Positions 1 through 5,070 of a DNA stretch of 5,070 nt are shown here, piece after piece (position 1 is the stretch's first letter; the number at the start of each line of letters is the position of its first letter). The notes under the pieces are model-generated. The model made no database searches. It was given only the letters and a program-made list of their open reading frames with translations, and was not told where the DNA came from. The position numbers and the translations under genes were made by a program. Source of the stretch: an uncultured Bacteroides sp. (lineage in GTDB: Bacteria > Bacteroidota > Bacteroidia > Bacteroidales > Bacteroidaceae). Location of the stretch: positions 1-5,070 of the forward strand of contig URWA01000050.1 of NCBI GenBank assembly GCA_900551445.1, in the 5' to 3' direction.

Positions 1-65
1 TGAAGGACTATTTGATTAAATTTTTAACTCGTCCATTTTTATTGGACACTAATGAGAATGGATAA
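1..65 (+). CDS. Possible 3' end of a truncated plus-strand gene
   Basis: The frame beginning at base 3 is open from the window edge to TAA at 63-65 and would encode a C-terminus ending RPFLLDTNENG. The other two plus frames close at once (TGA at 1-3, TAA at 17-19), so if a plus-strand gene ends here this is the longest possible tail. The stop sits directly against the hairpin terminator, which fits a gene end. Only 20 codons are visible, no domain can be recognised, and the gene could instead end at base 3, at base 19 or before the window. Confidence 0.35.
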   Translation, partial: KDYLIKFLTRPFLLDTNENG

Positions 66-102
66 AAAAACAAGACTGTATCATACGATACGGTCTTGTT
101 TT
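64..102. terminator. Strong intrinsic terminator, probably bidirectional
   Basis: Arms 67-82 and 87-102 pair over 16 positions with one T-G wobble (77/92) around the 4-base loop ATAC. On the minus strand the stem runs into seven Ts (complement of 64-70), a classic U-tract that would end the 159-1266 unit. On the plus strand the stem ends in TTTT followed by GGGG, so termination of a gene entering from the left is also plausible but less ideal. The convergent arrangement fits a shared terminator. Confidence 0.88.
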
Positions 103-158
103 GGGGAGTTGCAAAGTCGTGGGATGACTTGTGCATTTCGTTTTGAAGACAATGAGAA

Positions 159-275
159 TCAGTCGATTTCTTTTCCCCAGAGTTCAGTTTCTGTTGGGGC
201 CTTATAAAGAGATATGCAGGTGAAAATCCAGCTGATAATGACTATTATTAGATATCCGAGTACAAGAGATGCCAT
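159..275 (-). CDS. Small single-span membrane protein, 38 residues, function unknown
   Basis: The ORF reads ATG (273-275) to TGA (159-161). An in-frame TAA five codons upstream of the ATG leaves this as the only ATG start. The leader is A-rich (AAGAAAAAAAC), as is common in Bacteroidetes, without a Shine-Dalgarno. Residues about 3-23 form one strongly hydrophobic helix (LVLGYLIIVIISWIF and onward). A short polar, mostly acidic tail follows: YKAPTETELWGKEID. It lies 118 bp downstream of the lipoprotein gene on the same strand and 56 bp before the terminator hairpin, so the two may share a transcript; no good -7 element was found in the gap. I do not recognise a family. The clean membrane helix with a polar tail argues for a real micro-protein, perhaps an accessory subunit, but this is inference from a short ORF. 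Confidence 0.55.
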   Translation of the reverse strand: MASLVLGYLIIVIISWIFTCISLYKAPTETELWGKEID

Positions 276-393
276 AATGTTTTTTTCTTAGAGTATTGAT
301 TTTATAAATTAAGCGTATCATGTAACTCAGGATCTGTGTGGATTGACAGGTTTCGTTGTTATCATATTTATGTATTGCAGTTTATTGTTCAAC

Positions 394-1266
394 TTATTTT
401 TCGTAATAGGTGTATTTTTTATTGTGTATGAGTAAAGTAGCTGTTTGATTATTGTGGAGTTGCCATTCTGTTTCTCCGTCTGTATAGATTGCCGTTTTAG
501 CCGATGCTTCTGCTTGGGGAAGTGTGTAGCAATGAGGGAGGGCAGGATGCAACAGTTTTACAAAAGCTTGTTGGTCATCGTTGTAATAAATGACATTCAG
601 GAAGGCTGGAACCTCTTTCTCTTGTTTTTCTTCTGCCAGATGGTAGATGCAGTTGGTTGGACTGAGTTGCGTAAAGGTATAAGTGGCTGTATCATTTCTG
701 AAAATAAACTCCTGAAAGGATGATATCTCCGAAACAGGTTGCGAGAGTTTGATTTGTTGATTGGGTTGAGTATATTCATTTACCGAGTCATTATGCAGGT
801 TCAATTCCAGTTTGTATTTGTGGTTTCTGAAATGGAACTCTGCATATTGTTTGCTCTTTTGGCTGTACAGTTTGATAAGGGCATCTTCGCCGCTTTGGTC
901 TTCTTTTAATAATTGTGAGATATAGATCTCAGGCAGTTCGTTCTGGTCTGAAATCCGTTTCAATGTAGTGTGCTGGTGTAGTAATTCATTGGAGTGGCTG
1001 GTAAATTGCATTTGATTGTCCAGAAGGAGCTGTTTTCCTTCCTGCTCAATGCTTCCGTAGGTGATAAAAGTCTCAGGTTCTGCGATGTATTTTTCCAGCA
1101 GTTCATATTGGTCTCCATTGATGGCCAGCATGACATAGATTCCCGGGCAGTCTGCTGCGGGAAGTATGCCTTCATAGATGCCATCGTTTGTATGAGGAGC
1201 TTTGCACGACCCTAGCAGAAAGGCCAGACCCCCTATTGTTAAGGGGAGGAGGTTACTTGTTCTCAT
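394..1266 (-). CDS. Lipoprotein with NlpE-like N-terminal and MliC-like C-terminal regions
   Basis: This is an envelope lipoprotein of 290 residues. A hydrophobic signal segment ends in the lipobox L18-G19-S20-C21, so the mature protein should start at a lipidated Cys21. Residues 29-43 (GIYEGILPAADCPGI) match the hallmark of the NlpE N-terminal domain, which in E. coli reads CADC; here the first Cys is Ala37 and only Cys40 remains. The domain continues to about 110, including ITYGSIEQEGKQLLL. Residues about 217-289 resemble MliC, the membrane-bound inhibitor of C-type lysozyme: LNVIYYNDD, S255-A256-x-x-A259-x-Y261, W268 and A276-x-L278. The MliC signature SGxxY reads KTAIY and the TKG triplet reads LHN, so lysozyme inhibition is doubtful. 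E. coli NlpE senses surface contact and copper stress through Cpx; no Cpx partner is seen here. The start codon is well placed ahead of the signal. The role in Bacteroidales is unknown to me. The 38-residue mini-protein lies downstream on the same strand. Confidence 0.88.
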   Translation of the reverse strand: MRTSNLLPLTIGGLAFLLGSCKAPHTNDGIYEGILPAADCPGIYVMLAINGDQYELLEKYIAEPETFITYGSIEQEGKQLLLDNQMQFTSHSNELLHQHTTLKRISDQNELPEIYISQLLKEDQSGEDALIKLYSQKSKQYAEFHFRNHKYKLELNLHNDSVNEYTQPNQQIKLSQPVSEISSFQEFIFRNDTATYTFTQLSPTNCIYHLAEEKQEKEVPAFLNVIYYNDDQQAFVKLLHPALPHCYTLPQAEASAKTAIYTDGETEWQLHNNQTATLLIHNKKYTYYEK

Positions 1267-1712
1267 GATTTGATTTTAAATGAATAATTATTGAAATAAA
1301 ATTATGTGCTATATCAGGAAAAGTTACTGATGCGGGCGAGATGTCTTTAGACAGGAAATTGTCCCATGAAAAGAGTGGATGGGGTGATTTTTTTAGTATG
1401 TTCTTATTGTTTGGTTAGTCGTCGTTTAGCTATTCGTTTAATGTAATAGAAACAAATAAAACAAGAAAAGGTTCAAGGAGGGAATGGATTGATTGCTTTT
1501 TATTAAAAGAAAGGTGGATTGTCTGACAGAGCTAGTCGGCTTATAGTTGTCCTTTGTGATCTTCCAGCATCGTCTGTGTAAGCAGGTTTCTGGAGAGGAA
1601 AGGGAATACCAGTGCGTTGTAGAATGTGTAGAATATCACGCGCAAGGGTACTTGGAGAAGTTTTTTGCAGTTCATTTGTTCGTGAAGAACGGGCCAGGGG
1701 GCTCTGCTGATT
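1267..1712. other. 446-bp gap between lipoprotein and regulator genes
   Basis: The left part (1267-1500) is AT-rich, contains upstream DNA of the lipoprotein gene and shows no convincing -33/-7 promoter pair. It holds a 7-bp direct repeat TCGTTTA at 1422-1428 and 1434-1440. The right part (1500-1712) has higher GC and codon-like character on the minus strand, with two overlapping open frames: the 44-codon candidate at 1541-1675 and the regulator frame, which stays open for 69 codons past its stop. No RNA gene and no clear terminator for the regulator gene were found. Confidence 0.6.
1541..1675 (-). CDS. Candidate small ORF of 44 residues downstream of the regulator
   Basis: ATG (1673-1675) to TAA (1541-1543), starting 37 bp after the regulator stop on the same strand. 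The product begins MNCKKLLQVPLRVIFYTFY, continues with a hydrophobic stretch NALVFPFLSRNLL and ends in a polar tail, DHKGQL. It has a basic N-terminus and an aromatic, hydrophobic middle (about 9-32) that could associate with a membrane. Codon choice (TTC, TAC, AAC, CTG, AAA) looks like that of neighbouring genes. There is no Shine-Dalgarno, which is uninformative in this phylum. Against it: a second frame over the same bases is also open, so the absence of stops may be local composition. No family recognised. Confidence 0.35.
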   Translation of the reverse strand: MNCKKLLQVPLRVIFYTFYNALVFPFLSRNLLTQTMLEDHKGQL

Positions 1713-2549
1713 TTATCTTTGTGCTTGGATGCGGAACTCCTTGGGCGAAAGTCCGGTATTCTTTTTGAAGAAACGGCTCAGGTAGGACGAGTCGGGAAAG
1801 TGGCAGAGGGAAGCAATCTCAGCGATGGACAGTGTGGGGTTGTTAAGCAATACCTTCAATTCGGCTGTCAGCTGTTCGTCAATGAGTGCCTTGGGTGTTT
1901 TACCATTGGAGTATGACAGGGTGATTTCATTCAAGTAGCGTGGGGAGATGCAGAGCTGTTCGGCATAGAAGGATACCTGGTGCATCTGTGCGGCATGCTC
2001 GTGAATCAAGTGCATGAATTTATGAAACAAAAGTTGTTTCCGGGTATATGATTCGCCAGCTGACACGTATGTATCGGGGATGGAACTGAAAATCCACATA
2101 AGCATGCTTTGCAGGAAGTTTTGTTCCTGTCGTTCGCGGAAGGTAGGTGAAGGATGTGTGAAAAGCAGTTGGGCCATGTCAATCCACAGGGTGACATTCT
2201 TCCAGCTTTCTTCTCCATGGTCGTATTGTGGGAATTCCCTCATGTAATTAAAATAGGTCGTATCGAGGGAAATGGCGGCTTGTAGAAATATCTTTTTGGG
2301 GTAGAGCAGCAGACGTACGTGGAAGTTGTCCGAGGCTTCCATCAGTTGCATGATGCTTCCTCCCCAGAAAATAAGTTCCGACATTTCCCGAAGATGAAAC
2401 TGCTGGGCTCCTGTAGAGAGAATGCACGTTCCGCAGGTACACAATATCTGTACGCCACAGTTGAAGTGGAGGGGAGAGGGCCGGAGAAAGTCCAGGTTCC
2501 CTTCATCGTAGTGGATTCCGTTGAGGGATGACAAGAGTGAAATATCCAT
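1713..2549 (-). CDS. AraC-family transcriptional regulator
   Basis: This cytoplasmic DNA-binding regulator has 278 residues, normal for a two-domain AraC-family protein. The C-terminal part (about 175-275) holds the paired helix-turn-helix domain: the first helix pair around FYAEQLCISPRYLNEI (194-209), the second from IAEIASLCHFPDSSYLSRFF (242-261), ending in the family signature FKKNTGLSPKEFR (261-273). The N-terminal half is beta-rich and fits a cupin-like sensing domain; the ligand is unknown. It contains four clustered cysteines, C31, C37, C39 and C42 (C-x5-C-x-C-x2-C). The gene is divergent from the MFS exporter across 146 bp, the usual layout for a local efflux regulator, and a 21-bp-spaced direct repeat in that gap is its likely operator. 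A -7 element lies 20 bp before the ATG, giving a very short leader. Family assignment is secure; the target is inferred from position. Confidence 0.95.
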   Translation of the reverse strand: MDISLLSSLNGIHYDEGNLDFLRPSPLHFNCGVQILCTCGTCILSTGAQQFHLREMSELIFWGGSIMQLMEASDNFHVRLLLYPKKIFLQAAISLDTTYFNYMREFPQYDHGEESWKNVTLWIDMAQLLFTHPSPTFRERQEQNFLQSMLMWIFSSIPDTYVSAGESYTRKQLLFHKFMHLIHEHAAQMHQVSFYAEQLCISPRYLNEITLSYSNGKTPKALIDEQLTAELKVLLNNPTLSIAEIASLCHFPDSSYLSRFFKKNTGLSPKEFRIQAQR

Positions 2550-2569
2550 GAGGAAGTATTTTTATGAAA

Positions 2570-2577
2570 CAAAAATA
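2570..2577 (-). promoter_or_regulatory. Candidate -7 promoter element of the AraC-family gene
   Basis: On the minus strand these bases read TATTTTTG, an exact match to the Bacteroidetes -7 consensus TAnnTTTG. Transcription would start about 15 bases before the ATG at 2549. No good TTTG -33 element lies 19-21 bp upstream, which is compatible with a weak or regulated promoter. Confidence 0.5.
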
Positions 2578-2602
2578 GCCTTTTTTCTCTGAATAAAATT
2601 CA

Positions 2603-2633
2603 TTTTGTGCGGTTTTTGAAAAGTTTTGTACGG
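2603..2633. promoter_or_regulatory. Candidate AraC-type operator: two direct half-sites 21 bp apart
   Basis: TTTTGTGCGG at 2603-2612 and TTTTGTACGG at 2624-2633 are direct repeats with one mismatch in ten, spaced start to start by 21 bp, two helical turns. AraC-family proteins with paired helix-turn-helix motifs typically bind such tandem half-sites. A third TTTTG (2614-2618) falls midway. The second half-site also begins an inverted repeat, TTTTG-TACGG-CAAAA (2624-2638). The site sits between the two candidate -7 elements, roughly -46 to -76 from the inferred exporter start, where an activator could touch polymerase, and just upstream of the regulator's own promoter, allowing autoregulation. 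Confidence 0.6.
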
Positions 2634-2665
2634 CAAAAGGTATGATATGGCCTTTGGATAATTAC

Positions 2666-2673
2666 TAATTTTG
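2666..2673 (+). promoter_or_regulatory. Candidate -7 promoter element of the MFS gene
   Basis: TAATTTTG matches the Bacteroidetes -7 consensus TAnnTTTG exactly and lies 22 bp before the ATG at 2696. The -33 position (about 2641-2644) reads TATG, three of four bases of TTTG. The imperfect -33 would suit a promoter that needs activation from the adjacent operator. Confidence 0.55.
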
Positions 2674-2695
2674 CAGCGTTTTAAAAACAAGCATT

Positions 2696-3886
2696 ATGAC
2701 AAGAAAAAATTCGCAATTGTTTATTCTCGTATTTTTAGGGGTACTGACTGCTTTCGGGCCTTTTGTAACCGACATGTATTTGCCTACTTTGCCTGCCATG
2801 ACAGGCTTTTTCCATACCACTTCCTCACAGGTGCAGCTGGGACTGACGGCCAGCATGATCGGGCTGGCTGTGGGACAGCTTTTCTTCGGACCACTCAGCG
2901 ACAAGTATGGCCGTCGTTGTCCGCTGATTATCGCCATGTGTCTGTTTTTACTGGCCACGTTGGGTTGCCTGTATTCCCGCACCATCATGCAGTTCGTGGG
3001 CTGGCGGTTGATTCAGGGAATGGCGGGTGCCGGAGGTATCGTCATTTCCCGCTCTATCGCAGCCGATAAATATTCCGGCAGGGAGTTGGCAAAGATGCTG
3101 GCCATTATCGGAGCCATCAACGGGGTTGCTCCGGTGGCCGCTCCGATTGCTGGAGGCGGTATGGCCGACAGTGTGGGGTGGCACGGTATTTTCTGGGTAT
3201 TGTTCGGGCTGGGTGTTATCCTGTTGGCCGGAAGTCTGCATTTCACGGATTCCTTGCCGGCTGTCCGTCGGCAGAATGCGCGTTGGAGCGATGTCTATAA
3301 GAGTTTCCTCACTGTCATTCAGAACCGTCGGTACGTGTGCTACATTTTTCAGTTTGGTTTTGCGCAGGGAGTGATGTTTGCCAATATCTCTTCTGCTCCC
3401 TTTATCATGCAGCAGCATTATGGCTTTTCTCCTTTGATGTTCAGCCTTTGTTTTGGCATCAATGCCATTGCCATTGTGATTTCTGCGGCTGCATCGGTCA
3501 AGTTTGCCCATTCGGAACAGGCGTTGTACCGGGGAAGTGTGGGAATGGTCATTGCCTCTTTCTTTCTCTGTATTGCGCTTTGTACCAATTGTCCTTTCTG
3601 GGTTTACGAGGTCTTGCTGCTTTGTCTGCTTTCCATGCTGGGGCTGACTTTCACCGCCTCCAACACGTTGGCAATGGATAGTGAACGGGAAAATGCCGGT
3701 ATGGCTTCGGCTTTGCTGGGAGCGCTGGGATTCGCTTTTGGCGGTATCGTCTCTCCATTGGTAGGACTGGGCAATATCATGGTATCCACCGGGATTATGT
3801 TTTTTGTCGGTTCTGTCTGTGCGCTGGTGTGTACACGTATCGCACTTCGCCGGGCTTTCTCACTGGCACAGTATTACCGGAAATAA
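2696..3886 (+). CDS. Bcr/CflA-type multidrug efflux MFS transporter
   Basis: This inner-membrane drug:proton antiporter has 396 residues, the usual size for the 12-helix Bcr/CflA branch of the major facilitator superfamily. Helix 1 carries the branch signature GPFVTDMYLPTLPAM (21-35), with Asp26 inside the membrane. The loop after helix 2 has MFS motif A, G65-PLSDKYG-R73-R74. Helix 4 has motif B, R104-LIQG. Helix 5 has the antiporter-type motif C region, GVAPVAAPIAGGG (143-155). The second half shows six more hydrophobic segments and a short basic C-terminus. The start at 2696 leaves a short basic cap (MTRKN) before helix 1. The gene is divergent from the AraC-family regulator and probably controlled by it. 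E. coli relatives export bicyclomycin, sulphonamide or chloramphenicol; the substrate here cannot be read from sequence. No strong terminator follows, and the next gene starts 186 bp later with its own candidate promoter. Confidence 0.95.
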   Translation: MTRKNSQLFILVFLGVLTAFGPFVTDMYLPTLPAMTGFFHTTSSQVQLGLTASMIGLAVGQLFFGPLSDKYGRRCPLIIAMCLFLLATLGCLYSRTIMQFVGWRLIQGMAGAGGIVISRSIAADKYSGRELAKMLAIIGAINGVAPVAAPIAGGGMADSVGWHGIFWVLFGLGVILLAGSLHFTDSLPAVRRQNARWSDVYKSFLTVIQNRRYVCYIFQFGFAQGVMFANISSAPFIMQQHYGFSPLMFSLCFGINAIAIVISAAASVKFAHSEQALYRGSVGMVIASFFLCIALCTNCPFWVYEVLLLCLLSMLGLTFTASNTLAMDSERENAGMASALLGALGFAFGGIVSPLVGLGNIMVSTGIMFFVGSVCALVCTRIALRRAFSLAQYYRK

Positions 3887-4032
3887 TTTTTTTACATTGT
3901 TTTCTGTGAAGAATCTTTTATTTCGTATTCTATGCGATAAAAATCAGTTAGATAATTATCATATCGGGATAATTTTATCAAAATGGCAGTAATCTCAGGT
4001 GAAAACGTGGTCATGAAGCACTTTGGCTTTTG

Positions 4033-4040
4033 TATCTTTG
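4033..4040 (+). promoter_or_regulatory. Candidate -7 promoter element of the HAD phosphatase gene
   Basis: TATCTTTG is an exact match to TAnnTTTG and lies 32 bp before the ATG at 4073, giving a leader of about 25-30 bases. No TTTG lies at the ideal -33 distance; nearby copies (4022-4025, 4029-4032) are too close. An AGG at 4063-4065, 7 bp before the ATG, could act as a weak ribosome binding site. Confidence 0.5.
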
Positions 4041-4072
4041 TCGCAATTATCATTTTGAATATAGGTTAAGCT

Positions 4073-4852
4073 ATGATAAAAGCATTGTTTTTTGACATTG
4101 ACGGCACTTTGGTCAGCTTTCAGACCCACCGGATACCTGATTCTACGGTACAGGCCATCCGGCAGGCGAAGGAGCTGGGCATCAAAGTGTTCATTTCTAC
4201 CGGGCGTCCTTTCTCTCTTACTAATAATCTTCAAGAAATCAGGGAGCTGATAGACGGATACATCACGGTGAATGGCGCGTATTGTTTTATTGGCGAGCAG
4301 GTGATATCCTGTAGTCCGATTCCGGAAGAAGATGTGCGTACCCTTATCCGGCAGTCTGATGAGATGAACTTCGCCTGTATGGTGGTAGGGGAGAAAGACC
4401 TGATAATGTACAACAGTAATGAGAAAGTGGACTATATTTTCCGGCAGATGCTGAATGTGCACGGCATGAAGGAAAGCCGTTCGCTTGACGCCTTGTGGTC
4501 ACATCCTATTCTTCAGTTGACACCGGTCATTTCGGAAGAAGAGGAAAGGCAAATCATGCCTCTGCTTCCTCATTGCACCTCCAGTCGCTGGTATCCCGAT
4601 TTTGCCGATATCACGGCTCAAGGTGCGGATAAAAGTAAGGGATTGAGAGCTGTCATGGATTTCTTGGGACTGAAAAAGGAAGAAACGATGGCCTTTGGTG
4701 ATGGAGGCAACGACATTTCCATCGTCCGAGAAGCCGGAATCGGTGTGGCCATGGGCAATGCGAATGAGTCACTGAAAGCTGTAGCAGATTACGTGACTGC
4801 CAGTGTGGATGAAGAGGGTATCCGGAAAGCTTTGGAGCATTTTGTCTTTTAA
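4073..4852 (+). CDS. Cof-type HAD-IIB phosphatase, probable sugar-phosphate phosphatase
   Basis: This cytoplasmic Mg-dependent hydrolase of 259 residues should remove phosphate through an aspartyl-phosphate intermediate. All four HAD motifs are intact: motif I D8-I-D10-G-T (nucleophile D8, acid/base D10), motif II S42-T43-G-R (STGRP), motif III Lys in S188-K189-G, and motif IV G209-D210-GGN-D214. The roughly 85-180 region between motifs II and III is a C2B-type cap, which sets substrate choice. From memory it is very close along its whole length to B. thetaiotaomicron BT4131, a structurally studied hexose-phosphate phosphatase: shared stretches include ALFFDIDGTLVSF, DGYIT-NGAYCF and FGDGGNDIS. 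A sugar phosphate is therefore the best substrate guess, though Cof-family enzymes are promiscuous and other phosphates are possible. The start directly precedes the first beta strand. It lies on the same strand as the exporter but has its own promoter, so a functional link is not implied. Confidence 0.95.
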   Translation: MIKALFFDIDGTLVSFQTHRIPDSTVQAIRQAKELGIKVFISTGRPFSLTNNLQEIRELIDGYITVNGAYCFIGEQVISCSPIPEEDVRTLIRQSDEMNFACMVVGEKDLIMYNSNEKVDYIFRQMLNVHGMKESRSLDALWSHPILQLTPVISEEEERQIMPLLPHCTSSRWYPDFADITAQGADKSKGLRAVMDFLGLKKEETMAFGDGGNDISIVREAGIGVAMGNANESLKAVADYVTASVDEEGIRKALEHFVF

Positions 4853-4909
4853 TCCTTGTATTAACTTCTTTTGTTTTGGGATAATGGGGCAAAGGGAAAG
4901 TGAATTAAA

Positions 4910-4964
4910 TTTTTGCAGCCCATTTTAGAAAATGGCAAATTGGGCTGCAAATGGGCTGCAAAAA
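4910..4964. repeat. Perfect 16-bp inverted repeat with nested hairpin
   Basis: TTTTTGCAGCCCATTT (4910-4925) is the exact reverse complement of 4949-4964, with 23 bases between. Inside, CCATTTT (4920-4926) and AAAATGG (4929-4935) form a second perfect palindrome, and a third GGGCTGCAA copy (4942-4950) can pair with the left arm in place of the outer right arm. The structure could therefore switch between folds. It lies 57 bp after the phosphatase stop. Neither strand has a T-tract after the stem, so it is not a standard intrinsic terminator; a recombinase or other protein binding site, or a dispersed repeat, fits better. Confidence 0.85.
4941..4962. repeat. 11-bp tandem duplication TGGGCTGCAAA
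   Basis: TGGGCTGCAAA occurs at 4941-4951 and again at 4952-4962 with no spacer, so two identical sites lie about one helical turn apart on the same face of the DNA. The second copy is part of the right arm of the 16-bp inverted repeat, and the left arm carries the same core in opposite orientation. Confidence 0.85.
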
Positions 4965-5070
4965 TCACTCTTTTAAGGCTAAACTAAACGTTAGTAGACC
5001 TGTTTTATGCTTGCCTGCAAAAAACGGAGCAGACTGTTACAGCAAAAACGGCGATGCTGTTACAGTTCCG
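4951..5070 (+). CDS. Possible 5' end of an ORF running off the right edge
   Basis: From ATG at 4951 the frame stays open for 40 codons to the window end (MGCKNHSFKAKLNVSRPVLC at the start). The product is basic and cysteine-bearing with no recognisable domain. Its second half has a repeated AKNG / SKNG pattern that simply mirrors the DNA repeat at 5017-5065. The ATG lies inside the inverted-repeat arm. No -7 element was found close upstream. It may be only a chance open frame through a repeat; the sequence beyond the window decides this. Confidence 0.22.
   Translation, partial: MGCKNHSFKAKLNVSRPVLCLPAKNGADCYSKNGDAVTVP
5017..5065. repeat. Imperfect tandem repeat, iteron-like, with two CTGTTACAG copies
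   Basis: Two units follow each other: 5017-5041 and 5042-5064. Each begins GCAAAAA, continues CGG, and ends CTGTTACA. CTGTTACAG recurs at 5034-5042 and 5057-5065, 23 bp apart, and is itself a dyad (CTGT-T-ACAG). The array reaches almost to the window edge, so the number of units is unknown. Confidence 0.75.

Noticed and set aside
1341..1418. 25-codon plus-strand ORF beginning MSLDRKLSHEKSGWG
   Set aside because: It is too short to support alone, has no membrane helix or promoter, and is followed by no gene on that strand.
1422..1440. Direct repeat TCGTTTA, two copies 12 bp apart
   Set aside because: Seven bases in AT-rich DNA, far from any gene start it could regulate; chance is a sufficient explanation.
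1503..1712. The AraC-family frame stays open for 69 codons past its TAA
   Set aside because: The regulator already ends at the normal place after its family signature, the extension has no recognisable domain, and a competing frame covers the same bases. A lost stop or readthrough is not needed to explain it.
1547..1768. 73-codon plus-strand open frame
   Set aside because: It overlaps the 3' end of the AraC-family gene antisense and begins with GTG; no domain or promoter supports it.
2948..3511. 187-codon minus-strand open frame
   Set aside because: Antisense to the MFS exporter. Its length reflects the GC-rich codon pattern of that gene, and the product is low in hydrophobic core and rich in H, R, N and Q.
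3954..3974. AT-rich hairpin AATTATC/GATAATT after the MFS gene
   Set aside because: Only 7 weak base pairs and a broken T-tract, so it is not convincing as the exporter's terminator.
3983..4069. 28-codon plus-strand ORF ending 3 bp before the phosphatase start
   Set aside because: The candidate -7 promoter of the phosphatase gene (4033-4040) lies inside it, so it would not be in that transcript; length is within chance. A leader-peptide role cannot be excluded but has no support.
3995..4462. 155-codon minus-strand open frame
   Set aside because: It lies antisense to the phosphatase gene, whose four HAD motifs are intact; the antisense product has no recognisable domain.
4910..4964. Inverted repeat as an intrinsic terminator of the phosphatase gene
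   Set aside because: The Ts lie at the 5' side and the As at the 3' side of the stem on both strands, so no U-tract follows the hairpin.

Overview
The window looks like chromosomal DNA of a gut Bacteroidales, most likely Bacteroides or Phocaeicola. Three things point there. Candidate promoters carry the Bacteroidetes -7 element TAnnTTTG instead of an E. coli-type -10/-35 pair. Start codons have A-rich leaders with little or no Shine-Dalgarno. The HAD phosphatase closely resembles, from memory, the B. thetaiotaomicron sugar-phosphate phosphatase BT4131. All identifications come from reading the sequence; no database search was made.

Layout, left to right. (1) Bases 1-65 may be the 3' end of a plus-strand gene. 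A strong hairpin terminator follows at 64-102, with its best T-tract on the minus strand. (2) A minus-strand unit ends at that terminator: a 290-residue lipoprotein with an NlpE-like N-terminal domain and an MliC-like C-terminal region (394-1266), then an unlisted 38-residue single-span membrane mini-protein (159-275). (3) A 446-bp gap (1267-1712) has no certain gene but holds a candidate 44-codon ORF just downstream of the next gene. (4) A divergent pair follows: an AraC-family regulator (1713-2549, minus) and a Bcr/CflA-type MFS drug exporter (2696-3886, plus). Their 146-bp shared intergenic region has a -7 element for each gene and, between them, two 10-bp direct repeats exactly 21 bp apart, the geometry expected of an AraC-type operator. 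(5) A Cof-type HAD phosphatase (4073-4852, plus) has its own candidate promoter. (6) The last 160 bp (4910-5070) are repeat-rich: a perfect 16-bp inverted repeat, an 11-bp tandem duplication inside it, and an iteron-like imperfect tandem repeat with two CTGTTACAG copies. A reading frame runs through these repeats and off the edge.

How the genes fit together: the regulator and exporter form a plausible inducible efflux module. The lipoprotein and mini-protein look like a separate envelope unit. The phosphatase is a housekeeping metabolic enzyme. The least explained part is the right edge, which could be a dispersed intergenic repeat, a set of protein-binding sites, or the border of a mobile element; the sequence here cannot decide among these.
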